A DNA stretch of 64,000 nt from Kosakonia sacchari (lineage in GTDB: Bacteria; Pseudomonadota; Gammaproteobacteria; Enterobacterales; Enterobacteriaceae). The number at the start of each line of letters is the position of its first letter. Positions within the stretch are counted from its first letter, which is position 1. A program made the translations under genes and the position numbers. The stretch is from contig FOAY01000018.1 in the NCBI GenBank assembly GCA_900109485.1, forward strand, positions 1 through 64,000, in the 5' to 3' direction. Positions 24,211 through 32,162 of this stretch are shown one piece after another. The notes below the pieces were generated by a model. It saw only the letters and a list, made by a program, of their open reading frames with translations, searched no databases and was not told where the DNA came from.

Positions 24211-25830
24211 TTACTTTTTGCCGCCCGGCAGGACGGAATTAAAGAAGCTGAACAGGGCGTCTCCGGCGATCAAACCCGCCGCCAGCACCTCGATTTTGTT
24301 ACGCATCGGTTCGCCGCCAATGCGCAGCATCGCCGCGCGGATAGCGATACCGATCATCACCGCCCAACCCGCCAGCGGGTTATTGATCAGCAATCCTGTC
24401 GCCAGCAGCACGCCCATCTGACGGCCGGGGCCGCCGATCAACTGGATAATGGCGCCAGGAATGGCCCAAATGAGCAGCGATTTGGCGATATCAAACGACA
24501 CCCCGGCGTTAATGGCGGCGACATACACTTTTGCCACCGGCGGCACCAGCCCCTGCGAGAAGTAGTCGCGGAAGATAAACAGCACCACCGGCATGGCGAC
24601 GACAAAGGCCAGCATGGCGGCGAGCAGTTGCTGACGGCGGCCCTCCAGTTCAAAACGGGTGTGTTCGCCTTTACCGCGCAGGATCCATCCGGCCTTCAGG
24701 TCGTAGCCCATATCGGCAAACGCCGGGCCAGTGGCGGCGGAGAAACCGCACAGCATTGCCAGCGCTTGTGGCGGGAAGCCAATCAAAATACCGATAAGCA
24801 AGGTGATCAGCGCCACGGCAAAGGCCGGGAACCAGCCGGAGTGCATGGCGGCAAGGCCAACAATCATTTCATGCAGAAAGGCGGCGAACGCGGCGTAGAC
24901 CATAAACGCCACCAGCCACGGCAAAGAGAGGTGGGTATACAGACCGCTGCCAAGCGCAATCACTACTGAAATTGCCATAAAGCCGAGTGCGCCTAAGCGG
25001 ATGGTTTTGCCAATCTGCTCATTTTGCGCCTGCGGCAGCGCGTCGTCGGCGGTATGCGGCGCTGCTTTCTGGCCGTTGCTCTGGCGGATCAGGCGGATAA
25101 TCTGGAACAACGCCACCACGCCCGCACCCGCCATCACGCCGTGCGGGATGTAGAGTTTGTTGATATCAATGCCGAACAGCGGCGCAGAATAACCGCGCAG
25201 CAGGAAGCCAACGCCGAGCATGCCGAGCGCCCAGATATTGCCGATAAACGCCGTACCCAGCGCCGCCATCGGGAATTTGAACCACGAACCGACAGCGCCG
25301 ATCACCATCCCGGTGCCGAGCAACGCCGCCTGTTTGCCGCCCTGATCGCCTGCTTTAATCGACTCTGCCGCCGCAATTCCCGGCGGCCAGGCGCCTTCGG
25401 CCGGGAAGATGCGCGTATTGAACAGGCGATAGAGCAGCCAGCCATCCAGCAACATCGCCAGCGCCACGCCGATAAACATCGGCATAACCATTTCCTGATG
25501 ACCAAACAGCCACGGAATTGAAATAGGCAACAGCAGCGAGTTCGCCGCGCCAAAGGTGGCCGCTGACGTCGCGCTTTGCGCCAGGTTTTGAATATGGATG
25601 GAGCGGAAACGGGCGAAGCACTGGAGTGGAATGCGGGCGATGATCATCGCCGCCATCGCGCCGATGATTGCCGTGTTCGGCGTGACCCCCAGCGTGGTTA
25701 GCAGTTGCACGCCAATAACGGCACCGAAGATGCTGAGCACCAGCAGCAACAGCAATGTGGCCGGGGCGAAAGCGCGCGGATGGCTCTCGCTCTGTTCCGG
25801 CAGCGTTTCGGATGAGACAGTCTGACTCAC
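24211..25830 (-). CDS. OPT/YSL-family oligopeptide transporter
   Basis: 539 residues with about 13 hydrophobic segments and a soluble N-terminus. It has the OPT traits TLGVTPNTAIIGAMAAMIIA, FGAANSLLLPISIPW, GAWPPGIAAAESIKAGDQGG and the C-terminal RIGGEPMRNK. OPT proteins are proton-coupled importers of small peptides or metal-chelating peptides. Being in one operon with PepE and downstream of an IclR regulator, it probably imports the peptide-like substrate of the pathway. It lies 34 bp after the IclR gene. Confidence 0.88.
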   Translation of the reverse strand: MSQTVSSETLPEQSESHPRAFAPATLLLLLVLSIFGAVIGVQLLTTLGVTPNTAIIGAMAAMIIARIPLQCFARFRSIHIQNLAQSATSAATFGAANSLLLPISIPWLFGHQEMVMPMFIGVALAMLLDGWLLYRLFNTRIFPAEGAWPPGIAAAESIKAGDQGGKQAALLGTGMVIGAVGSWFKFPMAALGTAFIGNIWALGMLGVGFLLRGYSAPLFGIDINKLYIPHGVMAGAGVVALFQIIRLIRQSNGQKAAPHTADDALPQAQNEQIGKTIRLGALGFMAISVVIALGSGLYTHLSLPWLVAFMVYAAFAAFLHEMIVGLAAMHSGWFPAFAVALITLLIGILIGFPPQALAMLCGFSAATGPAFADMGYDLKAGWILRGKGEHTRFELEGRRQQLLAAMLAFVVAMPVVLFIFRDYFSQGLVPPVAKVYVAAINAGVSFDIAKSLLIWAIPGAIIQLIGGPGRQMGVLLATGLLINNPLAGWAVMIGIAIRAAMLRIGGEPMRNKIEVLAAGLIAGDALFSFFNSVLPGGKK

Positions 25831-25864
25831 GGTTATTCTCCTGGTATTGGCAAAAAAGGAAAAA

Positions 25865-26629
25865 TCAAAGCGAGCTGGTCACCAGCGTGTCACCGGTTTT
25901 TCCGGCGATGGTGAGGGCAGCTTCTTTCAGTAATGTCGCGATCCGTTGCAACTCTTCAGGGGTAGCAAGGTGTTGAGGGAAGGAGAGGCAGAACGCCACG
26001 GCTTCGTGAGTGGCCGGGTCGCCGACTGCGCAGCTGACGGAAGCCGTGTCGGCAACCGATTCATTAACGGCCGTTGCGTAACCGGCATCGCGGGTACGGG
26101 CCACGGCAGCAACCAGCATGCTGACGTCTTGCTGTGTACCGCTAAGCTGCGATACCACCAGCGGGCTGGCAAAAAAATCATGGAGTTGTGTATCGGAAAA
26201 ACGTGCCAGCAGCGCGCGGCCGGTCGAGGTTCCCCATGCCGGCGAGCGGGAACCAGGCCAGGTAACAACCGGCAGCGCCTGACGGCCGTGGATCACCCGC
26301 AGCACAAGGATCTCCTGGTTATCGAGCATCGAAATATAGCCGGTGTAACCCGTGCGTTCGCACAGGTTACGCAGCGCCGCATCAACGTGATCGCTCAGGG
26401 TAATTTGGCGGCTGACGAGATGTGAAGCCGACATAATCAACGGGCCAGGCAGAAAGGTGCCCTGGCTTTCGTCCTTTTCCAGATACCCCCAGAACTCAAG
26501 CTGGCTCATCACGCGTGAGGCGGTACTTTTGGGCATGCCGAGGTGGGTAATCACATCGCTCACGCGGATGCCGCTTTGCAGATCCACCATCAGTTTCAGG
26601 ATGTTGGCTGTCGTTTCTAAAATGGACAT
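25865..26629 (-). CDS. IclR-family transcriptional regulator, first gene of the OPT-DUF1177-AroM-PepE operon
   Basis: 254 residues. The N-terminal winged helix-turn-helix (about 1-65: ETTANILKLMVDLQSGIRVS, MPKSTASRVMSQL) and a C-terminal GAF-like ligand-binding domain (GYTGYISMLDNQEILVLRVI, AWGTSTGRALLA, SVSCAVGDPATHEA) are typical. It heads the operon it probably controls, in contrast to the usual divergent layout, so autoregulation is expected. Two copies of a near-palindromic 17-mer lie immediately upstream of its start. Confidence 0.9.
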   Translation of the reverse strand: MSILETTANILKLMVDLQSGIRVSDVITHLGMPKSTASRVMSQLEFWGYLEKDESQGTFLPGPLIMSASHLVSRQITLSDHVDAALRNLCERTGYTGYISMLDNQEILVLRVIHGRQALPVVTWPGSRSPAWGTSTGRALLARFSDTQLHDFFASPLVVSQLSGTQQDVSMLVAAVARTRDAGYATAVNESVADTASVSCAVGDPATHEAVAFCLSFPQHLATPEELQRIATLLKEAALTIAGKTGDTLVTSSL

Positions 26630-26635
26630 TGTGCG

Positions 26636-26673
26636 GTCTCATAAAATGGGACTGAAGTTTCATTAAATGGAAC
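26636..26673 (-). promoter_or_regulatory. Tandem IclR-type operator sites upstream of the regulator gene
   Basis: Two imperfect palindromes, GTCTCATAAAATGGGAC (26636-26652) and GTTTCATTAAATGGAAC (26657-26673), differ at four positions and are spaced exactly 21 bp start to start, two helical turns. A third, shorter likeness (GTTTCTAAAATGGAC, from 26613) overlaps the start of the gene. IclR proteins bind such palindromes as tetramers. The placement directly upstream of the IclR gene supports autoregulation. Confidence 0.6.
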
Positions 26674-27005
26674 TGCAAGAAGGATGCCAGCGTGTAACAC
26701 ACTGAATTTATAGAAAGTGGATGAAATAGATCAAAAATCACGCACCAAATTAACGATCAAAAATGGTGCATAAATGGCGACATTTCACGCAAAGAGTGCA
26801 CTAAAGCGGCAGGTAATGACGGCGGGCTTGTATCAAAAAAGAATGGCTTAGCTTTTTTTCGTATAACGTTATTCGTATATATTTGTTTTCGCATACGGTG
26901 CAAAGAATATAATTCGCACTAATCCAGCCCCCAAATAATTAAGCCGGGCTAATAAAATATTCCGCCAGCAATTTCTGGCAAAATGTTCTGTCCGGAAGGT
27001 GTGCA
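26674..27005. other. Divergent intergenic region, promoters only
   Basis: About 330 bp between the IclR operon (minus) and an amino acid ABC transporter (plus). It is AT-rich and includes TTTTTTCGTATAACG-like stretches suited to a promoter. No gene, repeat or RNA was recognised. A GGAAGG ribosome site at the right end (about 26994-26999) serves the GTG start at 27006. Confidence 0.4.
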
Positions 27006-27701
27006 GTGCCAACATGGTTACCCTTAGCGATTGATTCTTTCTGGCCGATGCTTTCCGCAGGGCTGAAATTCACCATTCCCTTGACGCTGATCTCTTTTAT
27101 TCTTGGGCTGTCGCTCGGGTTTGTGGTTGCGCTTTTGCGCCTGTACGGCCCGGCTTTTTTAAAGCCGGTGGTGCGGTTTTACGTCTGGCTGATTCGCGGT
27201 ACGCCGCTGCTGGTGCAGCTATTTTTGATTTTCTACGCCTTGCCGAGCGCCGGGATCACCATTGATGCTTTCCCTGCAGCGGTGATTGGCTTTACCGTCA
27301 ATATTGGCGCGTATACCTCCGAAGTGATCAGGGCAACGCTGCTGGCCGTGCCGAAAGGGCAATGGGAAGCCGCCCACTCCATCAGCATGACCTGGGCGCA
27401 GTCGCTGCGGCGTATTATTCTGCCGCAGGCCGCGCGCATCGCCGTGCCGCCGCTTTCTAACACCTTTATTTCACTGGTAAAAGACACTTCGCTGGCGTCG
27501 GTCATCACCGTACCGGAGATGTTTCTTGCCGCGCAGCAAATTGCGGCGGTGACCTATGAACCGCTGATTCTGTACTGCGAAGCGGCGATTATTTATCTGT
27601 TCTTCAGTTCGGTGTTATCGCATTTGCAAGAGAAGCTGGAGCGGAAATTAGCGGGTACGACAGTAAAAGGCCAGGTCAATGATAACGCTCTCCAGCATTG
27701 A
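27006..27701 (+). CDS. Polar amino acid ABC transporter permease (TcyL/YecS-like)
   Basis: 231 residues with a GTG start supported by a GGAAGG ribosome site. Five or so membrane helices and the HisMQ-type permease motif are present: FYVWLIRGTPLLVQLFLIFY, then the coupling loop SMTWAQSLRRIILPQAARIA. It forms the channel for a polar amino acid, probably cystine-like by resemblance to the FliY/YecS/YecC set. The 3' end overlaps the ATPase gene by 23 bp. Confidence 0.88.
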   Translation: MPTWLPLAIDSFWPMLSAGLKFTIPLTLISFILGLSLGFVVALLRLYGPAFLKPVVRFYVWLIRGTPLLVQLFLIFYALPSAGITIDAFPAAVIGFTVNIGAYTSEVIRATLLAVPKGQWEAAHSISMTWAQSLRRIILPQAARIAVPPLSNTFISLVKDTSLASVITVPEMFLAAQQIAAVTYEPLILYCEAAIIYLFFSSVLSHLQEKLERKLAGTTVKGQVNDNALQH

Positions 27702-28446
27702 AAAAAGTTTCGACGGCAACCAGGTGCTGAAGAACATCAATTTAACGATTGAAGAAGGCACGGTAACCACGCTGATTGGCCCTTCAGGCAGCGGGAAAAG
27801 CACCTTATTGCGCTGCATTAATTTGCTGGAAATTCCCCAGTCCGGGGAGTTGACCATCGGTAAAGAGCGCATCACATTCGCGCCAGGTGCGCGGATCAAA
27901 GGCCAGGATATTCGCCGCATCAGCCGCCAGACCGGCATGGTGTTTCAGAACTTCGCGCTGTTTCCGCATATGACCGCCCTCGACAACATCACCGAAGGGC
28001 TGATTACGGTACATAAATGGGATCGCGAACGCGCCCGCCGCCGTGGTGAAGAGCTGCTGGATAAAGTCGGCATGCTGCACAAACGCGATGCCCTGCCGAA
28101 TACACTCTCTGGCGGCCAGCAGCAGCGCGTGGCGATTGCTCGTGCGCTGGCGCCGTCACCGGCGGTTCTGCTGTGCGATGAACCGACTTCCGCACTCGAT
28201 CCTGAACTCTCCGGCGAAGTGGTATCCGTGCTGCGCCAGCTGGCGCTGGAAGGAACAACCATGATCATGGCAACCCATGATTTGCGTCTGGCGGCGAATA
28301 TCGCCAGCCAGGTGGTGTTTCTGGAAGCCGGGGAAATTGTCGAGACCGGCTCCGCTAACGATTTGTTTTTACACGCGAAGAAACCCCGTACCGCGGAGTT
28401 TATCGCCTCTTTAAGCACAGCGCTCCCGGAACTCGGGGCGAGTTAA
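27679..28446 (+). CDS. Polar amino acid ABC transporter ATP-binding protein (TcyN/YecC-like)
   Basis: 255 residues. Walker A GPSGSGKST, signature LSGGQQQRVAIARAL, Walker B VLLCDEPTSALDPE and switch histidine ATHDL are intact; the size fits the HisP/GlnQ class. It energises the permease encoded just upstream, whose gene it overlaps by 23 bp, and the binding-protein gene follows 18 bp downstream. Confidence 0.9.
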   Translation: MITLSSIEKSFDGNQVLKNINLTIEEGTVTTLIGPSGSGKSTLLRCINLLEIPQSGELTIGKERITFAPGARIKGQDIRRISRQTGMVFQNFALFPHMTALDNITEGLITVHKWDRERARRRGEELLDKVGMLHKRDALPNTLSGGQQQRVAIARALAPSPAVLLCDEPTSALDPELSGEVVSVLRQLALEGTTMIMATHDLRLAANIASQVVFLEAGEIVETGSANDLFLHAKKPRTAEFIASLSTALPELGAS

Positions 28447-28464
28447 TTAAAACAACATAGGGTA

Positions 28465-29244
28465 ATGCAGATGAAAGCACTCGCAACATTAGTCGTAGCC
28501 GGGATTATGCAGCTTGGTTTTGCCCACGCAGCGCTGGCACAGGATGATTTGGCAAAGATTCAGTCCGCTGGCGTACTGAAAATCGGTACTGAAGGCACCT
28601 ATCCGCCGTTCACTTTCCACAATGCTTCCGGCACGCTGGAAGGTTTTGACGTAGAAATTGGCCGTGAAATTGCCAAACGCCTGAAAGTGAACCCGCAGTT
28701 CGTTGAAGGTAAATGGGACGGCCTGATCGCCGGTATCGACGCGAACCGTTATGACGTGGTGATCAACCAGGTGGGCATTACGCCGGAACGCGAGAAGAAA
28801 TTCGACTTCTCCGAGCCGTACATTGCGTCTAAAGCGGTACTGATCGTCAATGACAAAAATAGCAGCATTAAAAGTTTTGCCGATCTGAAAGGCAAAAAGT
28901 CAGCCCATTCACTGACCAGTAACTACGCCCAGATCGCGCGTAAATACGGTGCGGAAATTGTGCCGACCGACGGCTTTAACCAGTCTATCGATCTGGTGGT
29001 GCAGGGCCGTGCCGATGCCACCATCAACGACAACCTGTCGTTCCTCGACTTCAAAAAACATAAACCGTCTGCGCCGGTGAAAATCATCGCCACGGAAGAG
29101 AATGCCGAGAAATCCGGCGTGCTGCTGCGCAAAAACAACCCGCAGCTGAAAGCGGCGATTGATAAAGCGCTGGAAGAGATCAAGGCCGACGGCACCTACG
29201 AACGTATTTCCCAGAAATACTTCGGTGCGGACGTGTCGAAGTAA
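28465..29244 (+). CDS. Periplasmic amino acid (probably cystine-like) binding protein
   Basis: 259 residues with a signal peptide (residues 1-25, ending ALA-QDD). The mature protein follows the family 3 solute-binding plan: GVLKIGTEGTYPPFTFHN, GFDVEIGREIAKRL, KWDGLIAGIDANRYDVVINQ and a C-terminal EEIKADGTYERISQKYFG. The block EGTYPPF...KWDGL...DVVINQ closely resembles E. coli FliY (TcyJ), the cystine-binding protein, hence the tentative ligand. It ends the three-gene operon and is followed by a strong terminator. Confidence 0.88.
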   Translation: MQMKALATLVVAGIMQLGFAHAALAQDDLAKIQSAGVLKIGTEGTYPPFTFHNASGTLEGFDVEIGREIAKRLKVNPQFVEGKWDGLIAGIDANRYDVVINQVGITPEREKKFDFSEPYIASKAVLIVNDKNSSIKSFADLKGKKSAHSLTSNYAQIARKYGAEIVPTDGFNQSIDLVVQGRADATINDNLSFLDFKKHKPSAPVKIIATEENAEKSGVLLRKNNPQLKAAIDKALEEIKADGTYERISQKYFGADVSK

Positions 29245-29262
29245 TACTTCTCTGATCTATAC

Positions 29263-29289
29263 AAAAACCCCGCTACGCGGGGTTTTTTA
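29263..29289 (+). terminator. Rho-independent terminator after the amino acid transporter operon
   Basis: AAAAACCCCGC-TAC-GCGGGGTTTTTT: a 6-bp GC stem with a T tract, 18 bp after the binding-protein stop. Confidence 0.88.
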
Positions 29290-29409
29290 TTTTCTGTGCG
29301 TAGATTTATTTTTCATTGTGCGTATGATTTTAGTGCTATCTGGCCTGTGATTTTAAAACGTTAAAAACACATTGTTTTCTGTACGAAGCATTACACACAG
29401 GATAATTAC

Positions 29410-30363
29410 ATGAATAAAATAGACTCAACGCTCAAAAAAATATATAGTAATAAGAAGTATGGTGAATTAGCTGCGTTATATCAGTTTTTCAATAACAATC
29501 TAATATCCGCAATTGAAAGCGAACTTTCCTCGGATCTAACAAACACTTCTGGTTTTTTTGAGAATTTATATGTCGATTTTCAGTGGATCGATAAAATTCC
29601 CCTTGCCGATTTCCATGGGGAACAGCGTGATATTAACCATAATCTCATTGAAGATAAAACAGAGCTTGGTGATTTATTTATTCAGTACCGTCATACCTTT
29701 GCTTATCCAGATGGGAAAACGGTAGGAGTATTCCCCAAAATTAATTATTCATTGGTTGTTCAGGCCAAAATCTCAGATGAGATACCTCCTGTTGTTCCTG
29801 TTGGCAAAGTGAATAAAAAAAGGGCTAACTCCACTTCCAAAGAGCTAAAGCTACTGGAACACTGGCCTGAGTTTGATCTATACGAAACCGCCAGAAGTCT
29901 TAAACCACTTGTGAAAAATATCCATGTAAAACCTCAGGATAACGCCTTTTCTTTTTTTGCAGCTTTTAATAACCGCAGTAAAATTTGGTTATTTGGCAAA
30001 GCTAAAAATTCACAGATTTGTGATTTAAATTTTAGTGACATTATCTTCGGCCTGAAAAACCAGCAGTATGGGAAAGATATTCATACTGATACCGCATGGG
30101 GAGCTATTGCTTCCAGTATTACTGACATATGTCAAAACAGGAAAATTCCGCAATCCATTGCAAATAAAATTGAATCCAGACAGAAATCCGCACATATAAA
30201 AGATGGCACAGTATACGCATTCCCATTAAATATTTTGCCTTTCATCACCGATTGTATTACCAAAATTGCCTCCCTATTTCGTAAAAAGAAAATGTTAGTT
30301 ATTTTTATCGATAGGATTAGCTTTGAAGGGCCAGCGATGGAAAAATACAGAAAACGATCCTGA
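29410..30363 (+). CDS. AT-rich orphan gene, possible PD-(D/E)XK-type nuclease
   Basis: 317 residues preceded by an AGGA ribosome site. Base composition is far more AT-rich than its neighbours, indicating recent acquisition. No family was firmly recognised. Residues 85-120 contain E85, GD (87-88) and, about 30 residues on, the strand SLVVQAK with Q118-A-K120. This is the spacing and form of a PD-(D/E)XK core with the QxK variant known from Mrr-type enzymes. It is followed at about 144-158 by KELKLLEHWPEFDLY, a motif I associate with some nuclease-like proteins. A defence or mobile-element nuclease is therefore plausible but unproven. It is monocistronic, next to a duplicated ssb tail. Confidence 0.6.
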   Translation: MNKIDSTLKKIYSNKKYGELAALYQFFNNNLISAIESELSSDLTNTSGFFENLYVDFQWIDKIPLADFHGEQRDINHNLIEDKTELGDLFIQYRHTFAYPDGKTVGVFPKINYSLVVQAKISDEIPPVVPVGKVNKKRANSTSKELKLLEHWPEFDLYETARSLKPLVKNIHVKPQDNAFSFFAAFNNRSKIWLFGKAKNSQICDLNFSDIIFGLKNQQYGKDIHTDTAWGAIASSITDICQNRKIPQSIANKIESRQKSAHIKDGTVYAFPLNILPFITDCITKIASLFRKKKMLVIFIDRISFEGPAMEKYRKRS

Positions 30364-30490
30364 TAAAATATACCTGTTTAACGGCCGGTAAAAATGTGCG
30401 GGAACGTGCTGCTACGAGCCGGCCAAAAAGTCTCCTGCATTACCAGGCAAAAAAACCGCATCGCGTTTTTTTCGCTTCTGAAAATCGCAC

Positions 30491-30595
30491 TCAGAACGAG
30501 ATATCGCCGTCGAAAACTATTAGCAGTCCGTTAGACGGTCCCAGAGCGGGCTGCTGCGGACGAGGCTGTGCGCCGCCGCTGAATTTATTGCCAGC
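30491..30595 (-). pseudogene. Decayed duplicate of the 3' end of ssb
   Basis: Reading the minus strand from 30595 gives NKFSGGAQPRPQQPA, then a few residues, PSNGLL, and the tail VFDGDISF before a TGA. This aligns without gaps to the SSB tail [33 protein letters not shown] end encoded at 31376-31480. The likeness continues about 20 bp past the stop (CTCTGAAAAGCGAACTCAG versus CTTCTGAAAATCGCACTCAG), and both copies are followed by a short A/T-flanked hairpin. The acidic tip is altered (DDDIPF to DGDISF) and there is no 5' part, so it is a non-functional remnant in the same orientation as ssb, 885 bp away. Confidence 0.85.
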
Positions 30596-30777
30596 CAGTC
30601 GCTAACCGCAACCTATCGGTGCAACGTCGCTTAAGCAAAGCGTAACCCTGCCAACCCGTAGCTATGTTTTTTATATAATCACAATATTGTAAAATTAGCT
30701 TCCTACTCTTCTGTCGAAATACATTTATTCCACTGACAGGGAATTCAAAAAGGATCTTAAAGGCCCGGAGACTAACT
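30596..30777 (+). other. Upstream region of the chorismate mutase gene
   Basis: AT-rich leader between the ssb remnant and the chorismate mutase start. A TATATAAT-like box near 30672-30679 could be a -10 element. A GGAG ribosome site lies about 8 bp before the ATG at 30778. Nothing else is recognised. Confidence 0.35.
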
Positions 30778-31314
30778 ATGAATTACAAGCTCTATACAGC
30801 CGTGTTGCTTCTCGCTGCCGCAACGTTCTCTGCAACAGCAGCTTCAGCCCCTTCGATTAGCAATTTGATCAATGAACGTTTGTCCTGGATGAAAGATGTT
30901 GCTGGCTATAAAGCGCAGCATCACCAGGCGATTGAAGATCTACAGCAAGAGGAAAAGGTGCTGGAGAGTACCCTTGCTGATGCGGATTCGCTGGGATTAA
31001 AAGGCGAGAGCGTAAGGCCATTTATTCAGGCGCAGATGGACGCCGCCAAGGCGATTCAGTACCGCTATCGCGCCGACTGGCTGGCCGCGCCGGAAACGGG
31101 CTGGCAACCTCGCCCGCTCCAGGATGTGCGCACGCAAATCGGCCAACTTAGCCATCGTATTCTGCAAAGTGTGGCGGCACGATTAAAGTCCGGGCAACCT
31201 CTGACGGAACAGGACCGTAAGGCATTTATGCACGCTGTGCAGCAGAAGAATTTACACGAGCAGGATAAGCAGCGGATCTGGGAAACAATGAAAGGGATTT
31301 CGTTGAAAGATTAA
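30778..31314 (+). CDS. Secreted chorismate mutase, AroQ-gamma class
   Basis: 178 residues with a signal peptide (1-22, ending ATAASA). The mature part begins with the AroQ helix ISNLINERLSWMKDVAGYK and continues DADSLGLKGESVRPFIQAQM and AAKAIQYRYRADWLA, the pattern of exported *AroQ chorismate mutases. These act in the periplasm or outside the cell and convert chorismate to prephenate. Their physiological role is uncertain and has been linked to host interaction in some species. The gene stands alone between the ssb remnant and ssb, with a shared terminator downstream. Confidence 0.88.
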   Translation: MNYKLYTAVLLLAAATFSATAASAPSISNLINERLSWMKDVAGYKAQHHQAIEDLQQEEKVLESTLADADSLGLKGESVRPFIQAQMDAAKAIQYRYRADWLAAPETGWQPRPLQDVRTQIGQLSHRILQSVAARLKSGQPLTEQDRKAFMHAVQQKNLHEQDKQRIWETMKGISLKD

Positions 31315-31316
31315 GT

Positions 31317-31345
31317 AAAAAACCCTGCCGAAGCAGGGTTTTTTC
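31317..31345. terminator. Bidirectional terminator between the chorismate mutase gene and ssb
   Basis: AAAAAACCCTGC-CGAA-GCAGGGTTTTTT: a 7-bp stem flanked by A and T tracts, usable in both directions for the two convergent genes. Confidence 0.9.
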
Positions 31346-31375
31346 ATTCTGATTAACTTGCTCTGAAAAGCGAAC

Positions 31376-31900
31376 TCAGAACGGGATGTCGTCGTCGAAA
31401 TCCATTGGCGGTTCGTTAGACGGCGCCGGAGCGGAAGACTGCTGCGGACGGGACTGTGCGCCGCCGCTGAACTGGTTGCCGCCCTGCGGCTGCTGAGGCT
31501 GGCCCCAACCGCCCTGCTGCTGGCCACCGCCTGCCGGTGCGCCGCCGCCCTGACGGCCGCCCAGCATCTGCATGGTGCCGCCCACGTTCACCACCACTTC
31601 CGTGGTGTATTTTTCCTGACCGGACTGATCGGTCCATTTGCGGGTACGCAGCTGGCCTTCGATATAAACCTGAGAGCCTTTACGCAGATACTCACCGGCC
31701 ACTTCCGCCAGCTTGCCGAACAGCACAACGCGGTGCCATTCTGTCTGCTCTTTCATTTCACCGGTCTGCTTGTCACGCCAGGATTCGGAAGTAGCCAGCG
31801 TAATGTTGGCAACTGCGCCACCACTCGGCATATAGCGTACTTCCGGGTCCTGGCCCAGATTACCGACGAGAATCACCTTGTTTACGCCTCTGCTGGCCAT
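31376..31900 (-). CDS. ssb: Single-stranded DNA-binding protein
   Basis: 174 residues (E. coli 178). The start at 31900 opens [20 protein letters not shown]; the frame upstream of it is not coding. The OB-fold spans about 1-112, followed by a Gly/Gln/Pro-rich linker and the acidic tip MDFDDDIPF, which recruits partner proteins. SSB coats single-stranded DNA in replication, repair and recombination. It is divergent from uvrA with a LexA box between, as in E. coli. The 3' end is duplicated at 30491-30595. Confidence 0.97.
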   Translation of the reverse strand: MASRGVNKVILVGNLGQDPEVRYMPSGGAVANITLATSESWRDKQTGEMKEQTEWHRVVLFGKLAEVAGEYLRKGSQVYIEGQLRTRKWTDQSGQEKYTTEVVVNVGGTMQMLGGRQGGGAPAGGGQQQGGWGQPQQPQGGNQFSGGAQSRPQQSSAPAPSNEPPMDFDDDIPF

Positions 31901-32051
31901 GTTCGAGTCTCCTGATACGTTAATACGTTTCTTAGTAGTGTAAACGCGCGAGTGTACCATTTCCATGTACAAGTTTGATAGCTGCGAAGCATGTTCCGGA
32001 GATATCGCACTCACGGCACATTGTTGCACATCTCCATGAGTTGCATTCCAA

Positions 32052-32071
32052 TACTGTATATTCAAACAGGT
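32052..32071. promoter_or_regulatory. LexA (SOS) box shared by ssb and uvrA
   Basis: TACTGTATATTCAAACAGGT: the core CTGTATATTCAAACAG (32054-32069) fits the CTG-N10-CAG LexA consensus. It is at the same place as the known uvrA/ssb SOS box of E. coli, so DNA damage should induce uvrA. Confidence 0.88.
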
Positions 32072-32162
32072 TGAATTGTGTCATAATTAGCCGTTTGTGA
32101 TCGCCGGTTGTCCTTCAAACACACCGGGCAAAACGTGTTCCTCCGGGTAAAAGGTGAATGGA

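Noticed and set aside
30396-30605. Plus-strand 69-codon frame after the AT-rich orphan
   Set aside because: Lies opposite the decayed ssb tail, whose minus-strand alignment to SSB explains the sequence better.
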